From NCBI RefSeq assembly GCF_900070365.1, contig NZ_LN850107.1, positions 2,914,001-2,978,000 of the forward strand: a stretch of DNA of 64,000 nucleotides, in the 5' to 3' direction. Position numbers and translations under genes: made by a program. This document shows positions 16,092-24,410 of the stretch, piece after piece (position 1 is the stretch's first letter; the number at the start of each line of letters is the position of its first letter). The DNA comes from Alloactinosynnema sp. L-07 (GTDB lineage Bacteria; Actinomycetota; Actinomycetes; Mycobacteriales; Pseudonocardiaceae). Under the pieces are notes generated by a model, which saw only the letters and a list, made by a program, of their open reading frames with translations, made no database searches and was not told where the DNA came from.

Positions 16092-17744
16092 TCAGGGCAG
16101 GAAGCGCAGCCTGCCTGCCCGCGCGAACTCCTCGCGCAGCGCGGTCTTGTCGGCTTCGCTCATCAGGACGTACGACGGTGCGCCGCGCCCTTCCCAGCGG
16201 TACACCGGGTCGGAGGTCCGCCAGCCCTCGACCTGGATGGCCTTCTTCTGGAGCTTGTTGGAGCCCGTGGTGGGAAGCGCGTGAGCGGCCCGCACGAAGC
16301 GCGGAGCGCCCTTCGTGCCCAGGTCGGCCTGCTCCGCGAGGAAGGACGGCAGGTCCAGCGCCTCGAAGGAGCCCCCCACCGGGATCTCGATCGCGGCCAT
16401 CACCTGGTCGCCGGAGCGCGGGTCCGCGACGGCGAACACGCACGCCGCCACGATCGCCGGGTGGCGACGCAGGATGCGTTCGGTCAGCAGGGCCGACGTG
16501 TTCTCGCCGTCGACCCGGATCCAGTCACCGGAGCGGCCTGCGAAATAGATATAGCCGTCCGCGTCGCGGTAGCCGAGGTCCCCGGTCCAGTACCAGCCGT
16601 GGCGCACCCGCTCGGCATCCGCCTCAGGGTTCTTCCAGTAGCCCTCGAACTTGGCGGCGCCGTGGAGGTCGACGAGCTCGCCGATCGCGCTCTCGGCGTT
16701 CAGCACGCGCCCATGGCGGTCGAGCACGGCAGGCGGGCAGACCTCGCGGGTCTGGGGGTCGACGACGCGGACGCCGTCGTGGGCCGCCCGCCCCAGCGCA
16801 CCGACCGGTCCGTCCGGGGCCAGCGCGATCATCCCGGCGCCCTCGCTCGACCCGTAGGCCTCGTGGAGCTTCGCACCGAAGCGCCGCGCGAACTCCGCCT
16901 GGTCCTCGGGCGATGCCTCGGTGCCGAAGCCGTGGGTCAGCGTGCAGCCCGCGTCGTCGGCCGACTCGGGAGCAAGCAGGATGTAGCCGATCGCCTTGCC
17001 CACATAGGTGAAGTAGGTCGCGCCGAACCGCCGGACGTCCTCGAGGAAGCGGGACGCCGAGAATTTCGGGGTGAGCGCGACACAGGCACCCGCGACCAGC
17101 GACGGCGCCCACAGCCCCATCAAGGCGTTGCCGTGGAACAGAGGCATGCAGCAGTAAGAGACGTCGTGCTGCCGCACGTCGTACTTCGCGGAGTTCATCT
17201 GGCCCAGCGCGGCGAGGCGCCCCTGGCTGCAGCGGGCTGCCTTGGAGGCACCCGTGGTGCCGGACGTGAAGAGCAACAACAGCTGGGTGGTCGCGTCGAT
17301 CGACGGGTCGCGGGTCGGCTCGCACGCGTGCTTGGCCACCAGGGCGGCGTACGACGGGTCATCGATCAACAGGGTTCGGTCGGGGGGCACTCCGATGTCG
17401 AGACCATCGAGCAGGGCCAGGCCCGCGGAGTCCGTGATCAGCAGCTGGAGCTCGGTGTCGCGCACCTCCTGCTCGAGGTAGGAACCGGTGCGCGTGGAGT
17501 TGATGCCGACGATCGACGCCCCGGCCAGGGCCGCCCCTCCGAGCCAGAGGACGAACTCCGGGACGTTGTCCAGCAGGACGCCGATGTGGAACGGGCCGTC
17601 GACCCGCATCGCACGCGCCAGCTCGGCACGGGCCGCGCCTTCACGAACCACCTCGTCCCAGGTCAAGGTGGCGTCGTGGCTGAGCAGGCCGGGTCGGTGG
17701 TCCCCCACCCGATCGAGGAGTAGGTCGGCGATGGTGTCGGTCAC
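16092..17744 (-). CDS. FadD17-like acyl-CoA ligase
   Basis: A 550-residue adenylate-forming ligase with LFTSGTTGASKAARCS (residues about 175-190), YGSSEG, WYWTGDLGYRDADGYIYFAGR and the variant hinge DWIRVDGEN. The blocks KFSASRFLEDVRRFGATYF and DWIRVDGEN are those of FadD17, a steroid side-chain ligase family member. The GTG at 17744 follows GAGGGG; a second in-frame GTG at 17819 would add 25 residues, but that stretch is an intercistronic repeat. It follows the OYE gene on the same strand and probably belongs to its transcript. Confidence 0.85.
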   Translation of the reverse strand: MTDTIADLLLDRVGDHRPGLLSHDATLTWDEVVREGAARAELARAMRVDGPFHIGVLLDNVPEFVLWLGGAALAGASIVGINSTRTGSYLEQEVRDTELQLLITDSAGLALLDGLDIGVPPDRTLLIDDPSYAALVAKHACEPTRDPSIDATTQLLLLFTSGTTGASKAARCSQGRLAALGQMNSAKYDVRQHDVSYCCMPLFHGNALMGLWAPSLVAGACVALTPKFSASRFLEDVRRFGATYFTYVGKAIGYILLAPESADDAGCTLTHGFGTEASPEDQAEFARRFGAKLHEAYGSSEGAGMIALAPDGPVGALGRAAHDGVRVVDPQTREVCPPAVLDRHGRVLNAESAIGELVDLHGAAKFEGYWKNPEADAERVRHGWYWTGDLGYRDADGYIYFAGRSGDWIRVDGENTSALLTERILRRHPAIVAACVFAVADPRSGDQVMAAIEIPVGGSFEALDLPSFLAEQADLGTKGAPRFVRAAHALPTTGSNKLQKKAIQVEGWRTSDPVYRWEGRGAPSYVLMSEADKTALREEFARAGRLRFLP

Positions 17745-17819
17745 GACGCCCCCTCGCAGGCTCGGTGACGCCGCTCGCGGACGCGCTGTATCAATGGGTT
17801 CGCTCGCAGGCTCGATCAC
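17744..17819 (-). repeat. Third copy of the intercistronic repeat, between OYE and the FadD17-like gene
   Basis: On the minus strand this roughly 75-bp unit begins GTGATCGAGCCTGCGAGCGAA and contains TCACCGAGCCTGCGAG, matching the 71-bp units at 54568-54709 with a few small indels. It begins at the OYE stop (GTGA overlap) and ends at the GTG of the ligase. In this copy the micro-ORF has lost its stop and runs in frame into the ligase. Confidence 0.7.
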
Positions 17820-19039
17820 GAGGCGTAGCCCTCCGGCTTGCCCCAGCTCGCGGAGCGGGTGGTGCCGCGGTCGACCAGCACACAGCGGGTGCCGGTGAAG
17901 TTCGTGGGCATGCACTTGTTGCAGTGGATGCACAGGGAGGGCGTGGCAGCGTCCTTCTGGATCCGGTTGACGAGGTCCGGTTCCCGGAGCAGGGCGCGGG
18001 CCATGGCGACGAACTCGAAGCCCTCCCTCATCGCGAGGTCCATCACCGGTTTGTCGGTGATGCCGCCGAGCAGGATCATCGGCAGCTTCACCGCCGCCCG
18101 GATCTGCCGCGCGTGCTCGAGCAGGTAGGCGTCGGTGTAGGGATAGCTCTTGAGCTTCTTCTTGCCGACCAGCTTGATGCCCAGCTTGATCGGCTGGGGC
18201 ATCACGTCGGCGAACTCCTTCAGTGGGGCATCGCCCTTGAAGAGGTACATCGGGTTCAGCAGGGAGGAGCCCGCGGTCATCTCGATCGCGTCGAGCGTCC
18301 CGTCTGCCTCGAGCCACTGGACGACCGGGATCGCCTCGTCCAGCCAGAAGCCGCCGGGAACTCCGTCGTCCATGTTCATCTTGACCACGATCGCGATCCG
18401 GTCGCCCACGGCGTCGCGCACGGCGCGCATGATCTCGCGGGAGAAGCGCGCCCGGTTCTCCAGGCTGCCGCCGTAGGCATCCGTACGATGGTTGATCTTC
18501 GGCGACAGGAACGACGACGCCAGATAGTTGTGGCCGAGGTGCACCTCGACGGCGTCGAAGCCCGCATCGATCGCGCGGAGGGCCGCGTCCGCGTGTGCCC
18601 GCGTGATCCGGTCCAGGTCGACGACGGTCGCCTCCCGCGCCCAGCTCAGCGACGTGGCGTGGAAATGCCGCGTCGGGGAGAGCGCGGGGAGGCCGTTGGC
18701 CTTCGGGCTGGCCACGGGCCCGCCGTGACCGATCTGGGCCGAGACCGCCGCTCCCTGGGCGTGCACCGCCTCGGTCAACCTGCGGAGGCCGGGCATCGCC
18801 TCGTCGGTCCAGAGGATCTGGTGCCGGTCGGTCCGGCCCTCGCGCGCCACCGCGCAGTAGGCGACCGTGGTCATGCCGACGCCGCCCGCGGCGTACCCGA
18901 CGTGGAAGTCGATCAGGTCCTGGGTGACCCGGGCCTTGTGGCTGAGCCCTTCGTACGTCGCCGCCTTGATGATGCGGTTGCGCAGCATGACGGGCCCGAG
19001 TTTCGCGGGAGCCAGTACGTCGGGTGCGGAGAAGGTCAT
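17816..19039 (-). CDS. Old Yellow Enzyme-family flavin oxidoreductase
   Basis: A 407-residue FMN-dependent TIM-barrel oxidoreductase (PVMLRNRIIKAATYEG; AVEVHLGHNYLASSFLSPKIN; RTDAYGGSLENRARF; AMARALLREPDLV). Near the C-terminus four cysteines, CIHCNKC plus one ten residues on, could ligate a 4Fe-4S cluster as in 2,4-dienoyl-CoA reductase and BaiCD-type enzymes, but the FAD/NAD domain of those longer proteins is absent. It may reduce an unsaturated steroid or enoyl-CoA. The -10-like TAGCGT ends 6 nt before the ATG, suggesting a leaderless mRNA under palindrome A. Confidence 0.85.
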   Translation of the reverse strand: MTFSAPDVLAPAKLGPVMLRNRIIKAATYEGLSHKARVTQDLIDFHVGYAAGGVGMTTVAYCAVAREGRTDRHQILWTDEAMPGLRRLTEAVHAQGAAVSAQIGHGGPVASPKANGLPALSPTRHFHATSLSWAREATVVDLDRITRAHADAALRAIDAGFDAVEVHLGHNYLASSFLSPKINHRTDAYGGSLENRARFSREIMRAVRDAVGDRIAIVVKMNMDDGVPGGFWLDEAIPVVQWLEADGTLDAIEMTAGSSLLNPMYLFKGDAPLKEFADVMPQPIKLGIKLVGKKKLKSYPYTDAYLLEHARQIRAAVKLPMILLGGITDKPVMDLAMREGFEFVAMARALLREPDLVNRIQKDAATPSLCIHCNKCMPTNFTGTRCVLVDRGTTRSASWGKPEGYAS

Positions 19040-19080
19040 GCCCTCACGCTAGGCAGCGCGGGCCCGAAGCACCGGTGGAG

Positions 19081-19095
19081 TCCCGGTCAGCGGAA
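19081..19095. promoter_or_regulatory. Regulon palindrome A, upstream of the OYE gene
   Basis: TCCCGGTCAGCGGAA. Reading leftward, a 29-nt spacer leads to TAGCGT (19046-19051), then 6 nt to the ATG at 19039. On the other side it is only 5 nt from the dppF-like stop. Confidence 0.78.
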
Positions 19096-19100
19096 GCGCT

Positions 19101-20066
19101 TCAGACAGCGACATTGTGGCAGGCCACCTGGTGACCTCGCCCGACGGCGCGGAGCAGGGGCTCCTCGGCCGCACAGCGGTCCGTCGCCAGGGGGCATCGC
19201 GTGCGGAACCGGCACCCGGAGGGAGGGTCGAGCGGGGACGGAAGCTCGGTGGCCACTCGCTCCACCATGGCGTCGCCGACATGGCTGCTCTGGTGGTGGG
19301 CCTCGGGCAGCGAGGACAGCAGCAGCCGCGTGTAGGGGTGGACGGCGCGCAGGTGCAGGTCCTCGGAGGGGATGACCTCGCACGATTTGCCGAGATACAT
19401 CACCATGACCCGGTCGCTGATGTTCTTGACCACGGCGACGTCGTGGGCGATGAAGACCAGGCTCAGGTCGTAGCGCTCCTTGGTCGCCTCAAGCAGGTTG
19501 AGGATCTGGGCCTGCACCGACACGTCGAGGCTGGCGACCGGTTCGTCGCAGATCAGGACGTCCGGGTCCATCATCAGCGCACGCGCGATGCAGACCCGCT
19601 GGGCCTGGCCACCGGACAGCTCGTGCGGGCGGCGGTCGCGGACGGTCTCGGGATCGAGGCCGACGGCCCGCAGCACCTCGTCGATCTTGGTGTCCTTGTC
19701 GGGACCGTCGTACCCCCAGATGGCGTGGCTCTCGAAGACGAGGTCCTTGACCTTGCGTCGCGGGTTCAGCGACGAGATCGGGTCCTGCATGATGATCTGC
19801 ATCCTCGCGCGGGCCCTGCGCAACTCCCTGGCCTTGAGACCGGTGAGCTCCCGGCCCCCAAGACGGACGCTGCCGGAGTCAGGGGCGGGCAGCTGGATCA
19901 GGGCGCGGCCGATCGTGGACTTGCCGCACCCCGACTCACCGAGGATGCCGAGGGTCTCCCCCGGCGCGACCGTGAGGCTCACGCCGGAGACGGCGTGCAC
20001 CTTCTGCCCGCGACCGACGGGGAACTCGACGACGAGGTCGGTGGCCTCCAGGGCGGGAGTCGTCAT
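19101..20066 (-). CDS. ABC transporter ATPase, DppF/OppF type
   Basis: A 321-residue ATPase with Walker A GESGCGKST (about residue 42), signature LSGGQAQR, Walker B VLICDEPVASLD and the C-terminal oligopeptide-transporter extension CRFRTRCPLATDRC. It pairs with the adjacent DppD-like ATPase. ATG at 20066 overlaps that gene's stop as ATGA; the upstream in-frame extension is not supported. Last gene of the importer operon. Confidence 0.9.
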   Translation of the reverse strand: MTTPALEATDLVVEFPVGRGQKVHAVSGVSLTVAPGETLGILGESGCGKSTIGRALIQLPAPDSGSVRLGGRELTGLKARELRRARARMQIIMQDPISSLNPRRKVKDLVFESHAIWGYDGPDKDTKIDEVLRAVGLDPETVRDRRPHELSGGQAQRVCIARALMMDPDVLICDEPVASLDVSVQAQILNLLEATKERYDLSLVFIAHDVAVVKNISDRVMVMYLGKSCEVIPSEDLHLRAVHPYTRLLLSSLPEAHHQSSHVGDAMVERVATELPSPLDPPSGCRFRTRCPLATDRCAAEEPLLRAVGRGHQVACHNVAV

Positions 20067-21049
20067 GCCGACACCTCCTGTGCGTAACGAGCGATCAACG
20101 GGAAGTGACAGGCGACCTCGTCGACCAGCTCGGGGCTCTCGGCCCTGCACCGGTCCTGGGCGAAGCGGCAGCGTGGCGCGAATCGACATCCGGCAGGCGG
20201 GTGCAGCATGTTGGGCGGCTGCCCCTCGATGGCAGGCAACAGGCTGTGTGTTGCCGCGTCCAGCCGCGGGATCGACTCGATGAGGGCGCCGCTGTACGGG
20301 TGTCGTGGATGGGCGAAGACCTGCCCGGTGTCGCCGGACTCGACCACGCGCCCCGCGTACATCACCGCGACCCGGTCCGTCCGGCCCGACACCGTGCCGA
20401 GGTCGTGACTGATCAGGATGGTCGCCATCCGGAGGCGCTCGGACAACGACTGCAGCAGGTCGAGGATCTGCTTCTGGACGGTCACGTCGAGGGCCGTCGT
20501 CGGCTCGTCGGCGATCAGCAGCTTCGGGGCGCAGGCCAGGGCCATCGCGATCACGACCCGCTGACGCATGCCACCGGACAGCTCGTGGGGGTACTGGCCC
20601 GCGCGCCGCTCGGGCTCGGGAATGCCGACCTGCTTGAGCAGCTCGACGGCCTTGGCGCGGGCGGCGCCCCGGGACAGCCCGAGGTGGAAACGGAGGCTCT
20701 CGGCGAGGTGGGTGCCGACCTTCTTGACCGGGTTGAGCGACGTCATCGGGTCCTGGAACACCATGGCGATCTTCGTACCCCAGAGCGCACGGCGGCCCCC
20801 CGGGTCAAGACCATGGATGTCGATCCCGTCGACGCGGACCGCACCGGTGACCGAAGTCGACGGTCCGTTCGTGATCAGCCCCATGGCGGTCCGGCCGAGG
20901 ACGGACTTCCCCGAGCCGGACTCGCCCACGATGCCGAGGGTCTCGCCTGCGTCGAGGGTCAGCGAGACACCGTCGACGGCCTGCACGAGCCCTCGCGGGG
21001 TCAGGAAGCGGGTGCGCAGGTCTTCGATCTCGAGCAGGGGTGGGGTCAA
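20063..21049 (-). CDS. ABC transporter ATPase, DppD/OppD type
   Basis: A 328-residue ATPase with Walker [11 protein letters not shown]-loop [10 protein letters not shown], signature LSGGMRQR, Walker [13 protein letters not shown] and the cysteine-rich C-terminal extension [14 protein letters not shown] of peptide/nickel-type ATPases. Overlaps the permease gene before it and the second ATPase after it by 4 nt each. Confidence 0.92.
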   Translation of the reverse strand: MTPPLLEIEDLRTRFLTPRGLVQAVDGVSLTLDAGETLGIVGESGSGKSVLGRTAMGLITNGPSTSVTGAVRVDGIDIHGLDPGGRRALWGTKIAMVFQDPMTSLNPVKKVGTHLAESLRFHLGLSRGAARAKAVELLKQVGIPEPERRAGQYPHELSGGMRQRVVIAMALACAPKLLIADEPTTALDVTVQKQILDLLQSLSERLRMATILISHDLGTVSGRTDRVAVMYAGRVVESGDTGQVFAHPRHPYSGALIESIPRLDAATHSLLPAIEGQPPNMLHPPAGCRFAPRCRFAQDRCRAESPELVDEVACHFPLIARYAQEVSA

Positions 21050-22080
21050 AGCTTCACGCTCCTGGGGTCCCAGCGACGGCGGGCCTTTTCACCCACGAGG
21101 TTGAAGGCGAAGACGGTGAGGAACAGGAACGTGCCCGGCACGAGCACGATGTGGGGGTACTCCTCGAAGACGTTGCCTTCGCCCTCCGCGATCATGTTGC
21201 CCCACGTGGGCTCGGGCGGTTCGATGCCGAGTCCGAGGAAGCTCAGCGATGCCTCGGCGACGATCAGGATCGAGATCATCACGATCGCCAGCGACAGGAT
21301 CGGCGGCAGCACGTTCGGCAGCAGCTCGCGGAGCAGGATCCGACCGCGGGTGGCACCCAGAGCACGCGCCGCGACCACGAACTCCCGCGGCGCATAGACA
21401 ATCGTGGTCGCCCGCGCGAGGCGCACCATGCTCGGAATCGTCAACAGGGACAGGGCGAAGGCGATGTTGCGAATCTTCGGCTCCAGCACCGTGGCCAGCG
21501 CGATCAGCAGGATCAGCGGCGGCACGGCGAGCAGCGAGTTGGTGACGATGCCGATCACTCGGTCGACCGACTTCTGGAAATAGCCCGCGACCATCCCGAT
21601 GGCGCCGCCGATTACGGTGCCGATCACCACGGCCGTCATGGCGATCAACAACGACGAGCGGGCGCCGTACACCGAGCGGGCGAGCAGGTCCAGGCCGAAC
21701 AGGTTCGTCCCGAGCGGGTTCGCGGAGAATGGGTCTGGCGCGGCGTTGAGGGGCTGGTCCAGGGAGTTGGCGACGTCGACGTGCTCGCCGAGCGGCAGCC
21801 ACGGCGCGGCCGCCACGGCGACGCCGAGCAGCACCAGCCAGGTCACGGAGAACCAGAACGAGAAGTCGAAGTTCCTGCCGAACAGCTGCTTGCCCAGCGC
21901 CGACCCACCAACCACGAAGAGGCCGATGCCGACTCCCGCGACGGCGAGCCGGACCGGCGTCACGAAGTAGTCCGGGGACGCCGACAGCAGGATCAGCACG
22001 AGGGAGCCAAGGCACCCTACGGCGCTCAGGGCGAGCGCCTTAGGGGACCGCGGGCGCTCTAGCGGCACGGTCTCAGACAT
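21046..22080 (-). CDS. ABC transporter permease, DppC type with extended N-terminus
   Basis: A 344-residue permease. The DppC core starts near residue 110 (NPLGTNLFGLDLLARSVYGARSSL) and includes the EAA loop AARALGATRGRILLRELLPNVLPPI. The first 100 residues hold about three predicted membrane segments, more than the single N-terminal helix usual in DppC. Overlaps the dppB-like gene by 8 nt. Confidence 0.9.
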   Translation of the reverse strand: MSETVPLERPRSPKALALSAVGCLGSLVLILLSASPDYFVTPVRLAVAGVGIGLFVVGGSALGKQLFGRNFDFSFWFSVTWLVLLGVAVAAAPWLPLGEHVDVANSLDQPLNAAPDPFSANPLGTNLFGLDLLARSVYGARSSLLIAMTAVVIGTVIGGAIGMVAGYFQKSVDRVIGIVTNSLLAVPPLILLIALATVLEPKIRNIAFALSLLTIPSMVRLARATTIVYAPREFVVAARALGATRGRILLRELLPNVLPPILSLAIVMISILIVAEASLSFLGLGIEPPEPTWGNMIAEGEGNVFEEYPHIVLVPGTFLFLTVFAFNLVGEKARRRWDPRSVKL

Positions 22081-23029
22081 GGGCCTTACGCGTCCTTGGG
22101 TCGAGGTAGCCGTAGGAGAGGTCGATGGCGGCGTTGATCAGCACGTAGATCACGGCGATCACCAGCACGGCGCCTTGGACCATCGGAAAGTCGCCCTGGT
22201 TCGCCGCGTTCACGACCAGCGAGCCCATGCCCGGCAGCGAGAAGAGGTACTCGACGATCACGGTGCTGCCGATCAGCCGTCCCAGGCTGAGGCCCATCAG
22301 GGTCACCAGCGAGAAGGATGACGGCCGGAGGGCATCGGCGAAGAGGATCCGCAGCGGCGGCATGCCCTTCGCCCGCGCCGCGAGGATGTAGTCCTCACGG
22401 AGCGTGGCGATCAAGTCGCCGCGCAGCACCCTGGTGAACATCGCCAACTCGACGAGTGCCACGGTGAGCGCGGGGAGGAACGCGTGGTGCAGGTTGCCGA
22501 GGATGTCCCCGTCGCCGAGCCGGACCCACTCCGATCGCGGGAACCAGTGCAGCGTGTTGACGAAGACCATGATCAGCAGGAGCCCGGCCAGGAAACCAGG
22601 GACGGAGAGCACCGCGAAGGTGCCCGCGCTGATCATCCGGTCGAGCTTTCCGCCCTCGTGGTACGCCGACCACATCGCCAGCGGCACCGCCACCAGCAAC
22701 GAGATCAGCAGCCCGAGGACCGCGATCTCGGCACTCACGGGGAGCGCTGAGACCACGCGGTCCATCACGTCGGACTGGGGCGGCACCATCGACTGGCCGA
22801 GGTCGCCGCTGAAGGCGCCCCCGAGCCAGTCGAGGTACCGGACGAAGAACGGGTCGTTGAGCCCGAGCTCGGTGCGCAGGTCGTCGTAGGCCGAGGCGGG
22901 GTGCCCCTCACCGAGGATCGCCACGGCCGGGTCTCCCGGCAGCAGTGCCACCAGGGCGAAGACCCCGAGGCTCACGATGAGGAGCACCACCACCATCTCG
23001 CAGGCCCGCACGGCCAGCCGTCTGGTCAC
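22073..23029 (-). CDS. ABC transporter permease, DppB type
   Basis: A 318-residue permease with an N-terminal membrane segment (VVVLLIVSLGVFALVALLPGDP), a periplasmic-side loop with LGLNDPFFVRYLDWL, and the EAA loop (ILAARAKGMPPLRILFADALRPSSFSLVT). GTG start preceded by GGGAGATCCC, placed just outside the left end of the TnpB element. It should be co-transcribed with the binding-protein gene at 24407-26017, now separated from it by about 1.4 kb. Confidence 0.9.
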   Translation of the reverse strand: MTRRLAVRACEMVVVLLIVSLGVFALVALLPGDPAVAILGEGHPASAYDDLRTELGLNDPFFVRYLDWLGGAFSGDLGQSMVPPQSDVMDRVVSALPVSAEIAVLGLLISLLVAVPLAMWSAYHEGGKLDRMISAGTFAVLSVPGFLAGLLLIMVFVNTLHWFPRSEWVRLGDGDILGNLHHAFLPALTVALVELAMFTRVLRGDLIATLREDYILAARAKGMPPLRILFADALRPSSFSLVTLMGLSLGRLIGSTVIVEYLFSLPGMGSLVVNAANQGDFPMVQGAVLVIAVIYVLINAAIDLSYGYLDPRTRKAHV

Positions 23030-23172
23030 CGGGATCTCCCGTGCATGCTCCGGCGTTCACGCCGGGCAGGAATCGGGAGCGGGAGACCCACCCGGACCCG
23101 CGCGTGTCGTGGCCAGCCGGGTCTCATCCGTGTCTCCCAGTTTTGTCGGTGGTGGTCGTTAGGTTGATCGGC

Positions 23173-24366
23173 ATGTCCCGTTTCCGCCTTCAGCCGACGC
23201 CCGCACAGGAGCGGGTGTTCCTGGAGCACTGCGGGCACGCTCGGTTCGTGTGGAACCTCGCGGTGGAACAGCACGCCCACTGGCGGCCGGGTCGCAGGGC
23301 GGCGCCGGGATTCGTCGAGCAGGCTCGCCAGTTGACGCAGGCGCGGGCGGCGAACCCGTGGCTGGCGGCCGGGTCGGTGATCGTGCAGCAGCAGGCGTTG
23401 AGGGATTTCGCCCAGGCGGTGGCGAACTTCTTCGGTCGGACCCACCGGCGGCCCACCTGGCGCCTGCGCGGGCGGAGTGAAGGCTTCCGGATCGTGGCGG
23501 TCAAGCCGGGCGATGTGCGCCGGGTGTCCCGCAAGGTCGGCGAGGTTCGAGTGCCCAAGGTTGGTTGGGTGCGGTTCCGCTGGTCTCGCGTGATCGCCAG
23601 CGGTGTGAAGTCGTACCGCATCACCCGCGACCGGGCGGGGCGTTGGCACGTGGCGTTCGCCGTGGTGCCCGAGCCCATCGCCGGACCGGGCACGGGTTCG
23701 GTGGTGGGGGTGGATCGTGGTGTCACGGTCTCGGCGGCCCTGTCCACCGGGGAGTTGTTGTCCGTGGCCACGTTGCGCGGACCAGAGAAGGCCCGGTTGC
23801 TGCGGCTGCAACGCAAGCTCGCCCGAGCAAAACGCGGCTCCACTCGGCGCGGCAAGGTCAAGGTAGCGATCGCGAAGCTCAAGGCCCGCGAAACCGACCG
23901 CCGTAAGGACTGGGTGGAGAAGACCAGCACCCGCCTCGCCCGGACCTTCGACGTGATCGCGGTCGAGAACCTCAAGATCACCAACATGACCCGGTCGGCG
24001 AAGGGCACGATCGACGCCCCCGGCCGTGGCGTGCGGCAGAAGGCAGGCCTCAACCGCGGGATCCTCGCCAACGGGTGGGGGCAGTTGGTGACCCGATTGG
24101 AGCACAAGGCTGCGGGGCGGGTAGTAGAGGTTGATCCGCGATTCACGAGTCAGCGTTGCTCGACGTGCGGGATCGTGGATCGGGAGGCGCGCGAGAGCCA
24201 AGCCGCCTACCGGTGCCGGTCCTGCGGTTTCGCCTGCAACGCCGATGTGAACGCGGCCCTGAACATTCGATCCGCGGCAGGGCATGCCGTGACTGCACGG
24301 GGAGGCCCGCCATTGGGTGAGCCTATGAACCGTGAACCTCAACGCGACCTCCTCCTCGTGCGGTAG
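23173..24366 (+). CDS. tnpB: TnpB RNA-guided nuclease homologue
   Basis: 397 residues from MSRFRLQPTPAQ. The RuvC acidic residues appear intact: D181 (VVGVDRGV), E265 (VIAVENLK) and D358 (CNADVNAALNI). A zinc finger lies between the last two (C329, C332, C348, C351). The N-terminal block FVWNLAVEQ is typical of the family. The frame is open upstream to 23041, but that stretch covers the left-end hairpin. TnpB proteins cut DNA guided by an omega-RNA made from the right end of the element. Confidence 0.9.
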   Translation: MSRFRLQPTPAQERVFLEHCGHARFVWNLAVEQHAHWRPGRRAAPGFVEQARQLTQARAANPWLAAGSVIVQQQALRDFAQAVANFFGRTHRRPTWRLRGRSEGFRIVAVKPGDVRRVSRKVGEVRVPKVGWVRFRWSRVIASGVKSYRITRDRAGRWHVAFAVVPEPIAGPGTGSVVGVDRGVTVSAALSTGELLSVATLRGPEKARLLRLQRKLARAKRGSTRRGKVKVAIAKLKARETDRRKDWVEKTSTRLARTFDVIAVENLKITNMTRSAKGTIDAPGRGVRQKAGLNRGILANGWGQLVTRLEHKAAGRVVEVDPRFTSQRCSTCGIVDREARESQAAYRCRSCGFACNADVNAALNIRSAAGHAVTARGGPPLGEPMNREPQRDLLLVR

Positions 24367-24380
24367 TTGCCTGTTGGAAT

Positions 24381-24410
24381 CCCCCGGCTTCAGCCGGGGG
24401 AGGATGTCAA
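24381..24410 (+). ncRNA. Putative omega-RNA 3' end / right-end hairpin of the TnpB element
   Basis: The 8-bp hairpin with TTCA loop, followed by the element terminus TCAA, is where a TnpB omega-RNA scaffold is expected to end. The guide would be the bases directly after, from 24411 onward, which are the 3' end of the binding-protein gene. The RNA itself is inferred from family knowledge, not visible as such. Confidence 0.45.

Larger units (their letters stand above)
23041..24410 (+). mobile_element. TnpB-only IS605/IS1341-like element in the ABC importer operon
   Basis: One tnpB gene flanked by subterminal hairpins: left at 23050-23065 (CCGGCG-TTCA-CGCCGG) and right at 24381-24400 (CCCCCGGC-TTCA-GCCGGGGG), followed by AGGATGTCAA. 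TCAA is the right cleavage tetranucleotide known from IS608, so the right end is placed at 24410. The left boundary lies between 23030 and 23050 and no clear TTAC/TTGAC-type target motif is seen there. No TnpA is present. The element is opposite in orientation to the operon it splits. Confidence 0.75.
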
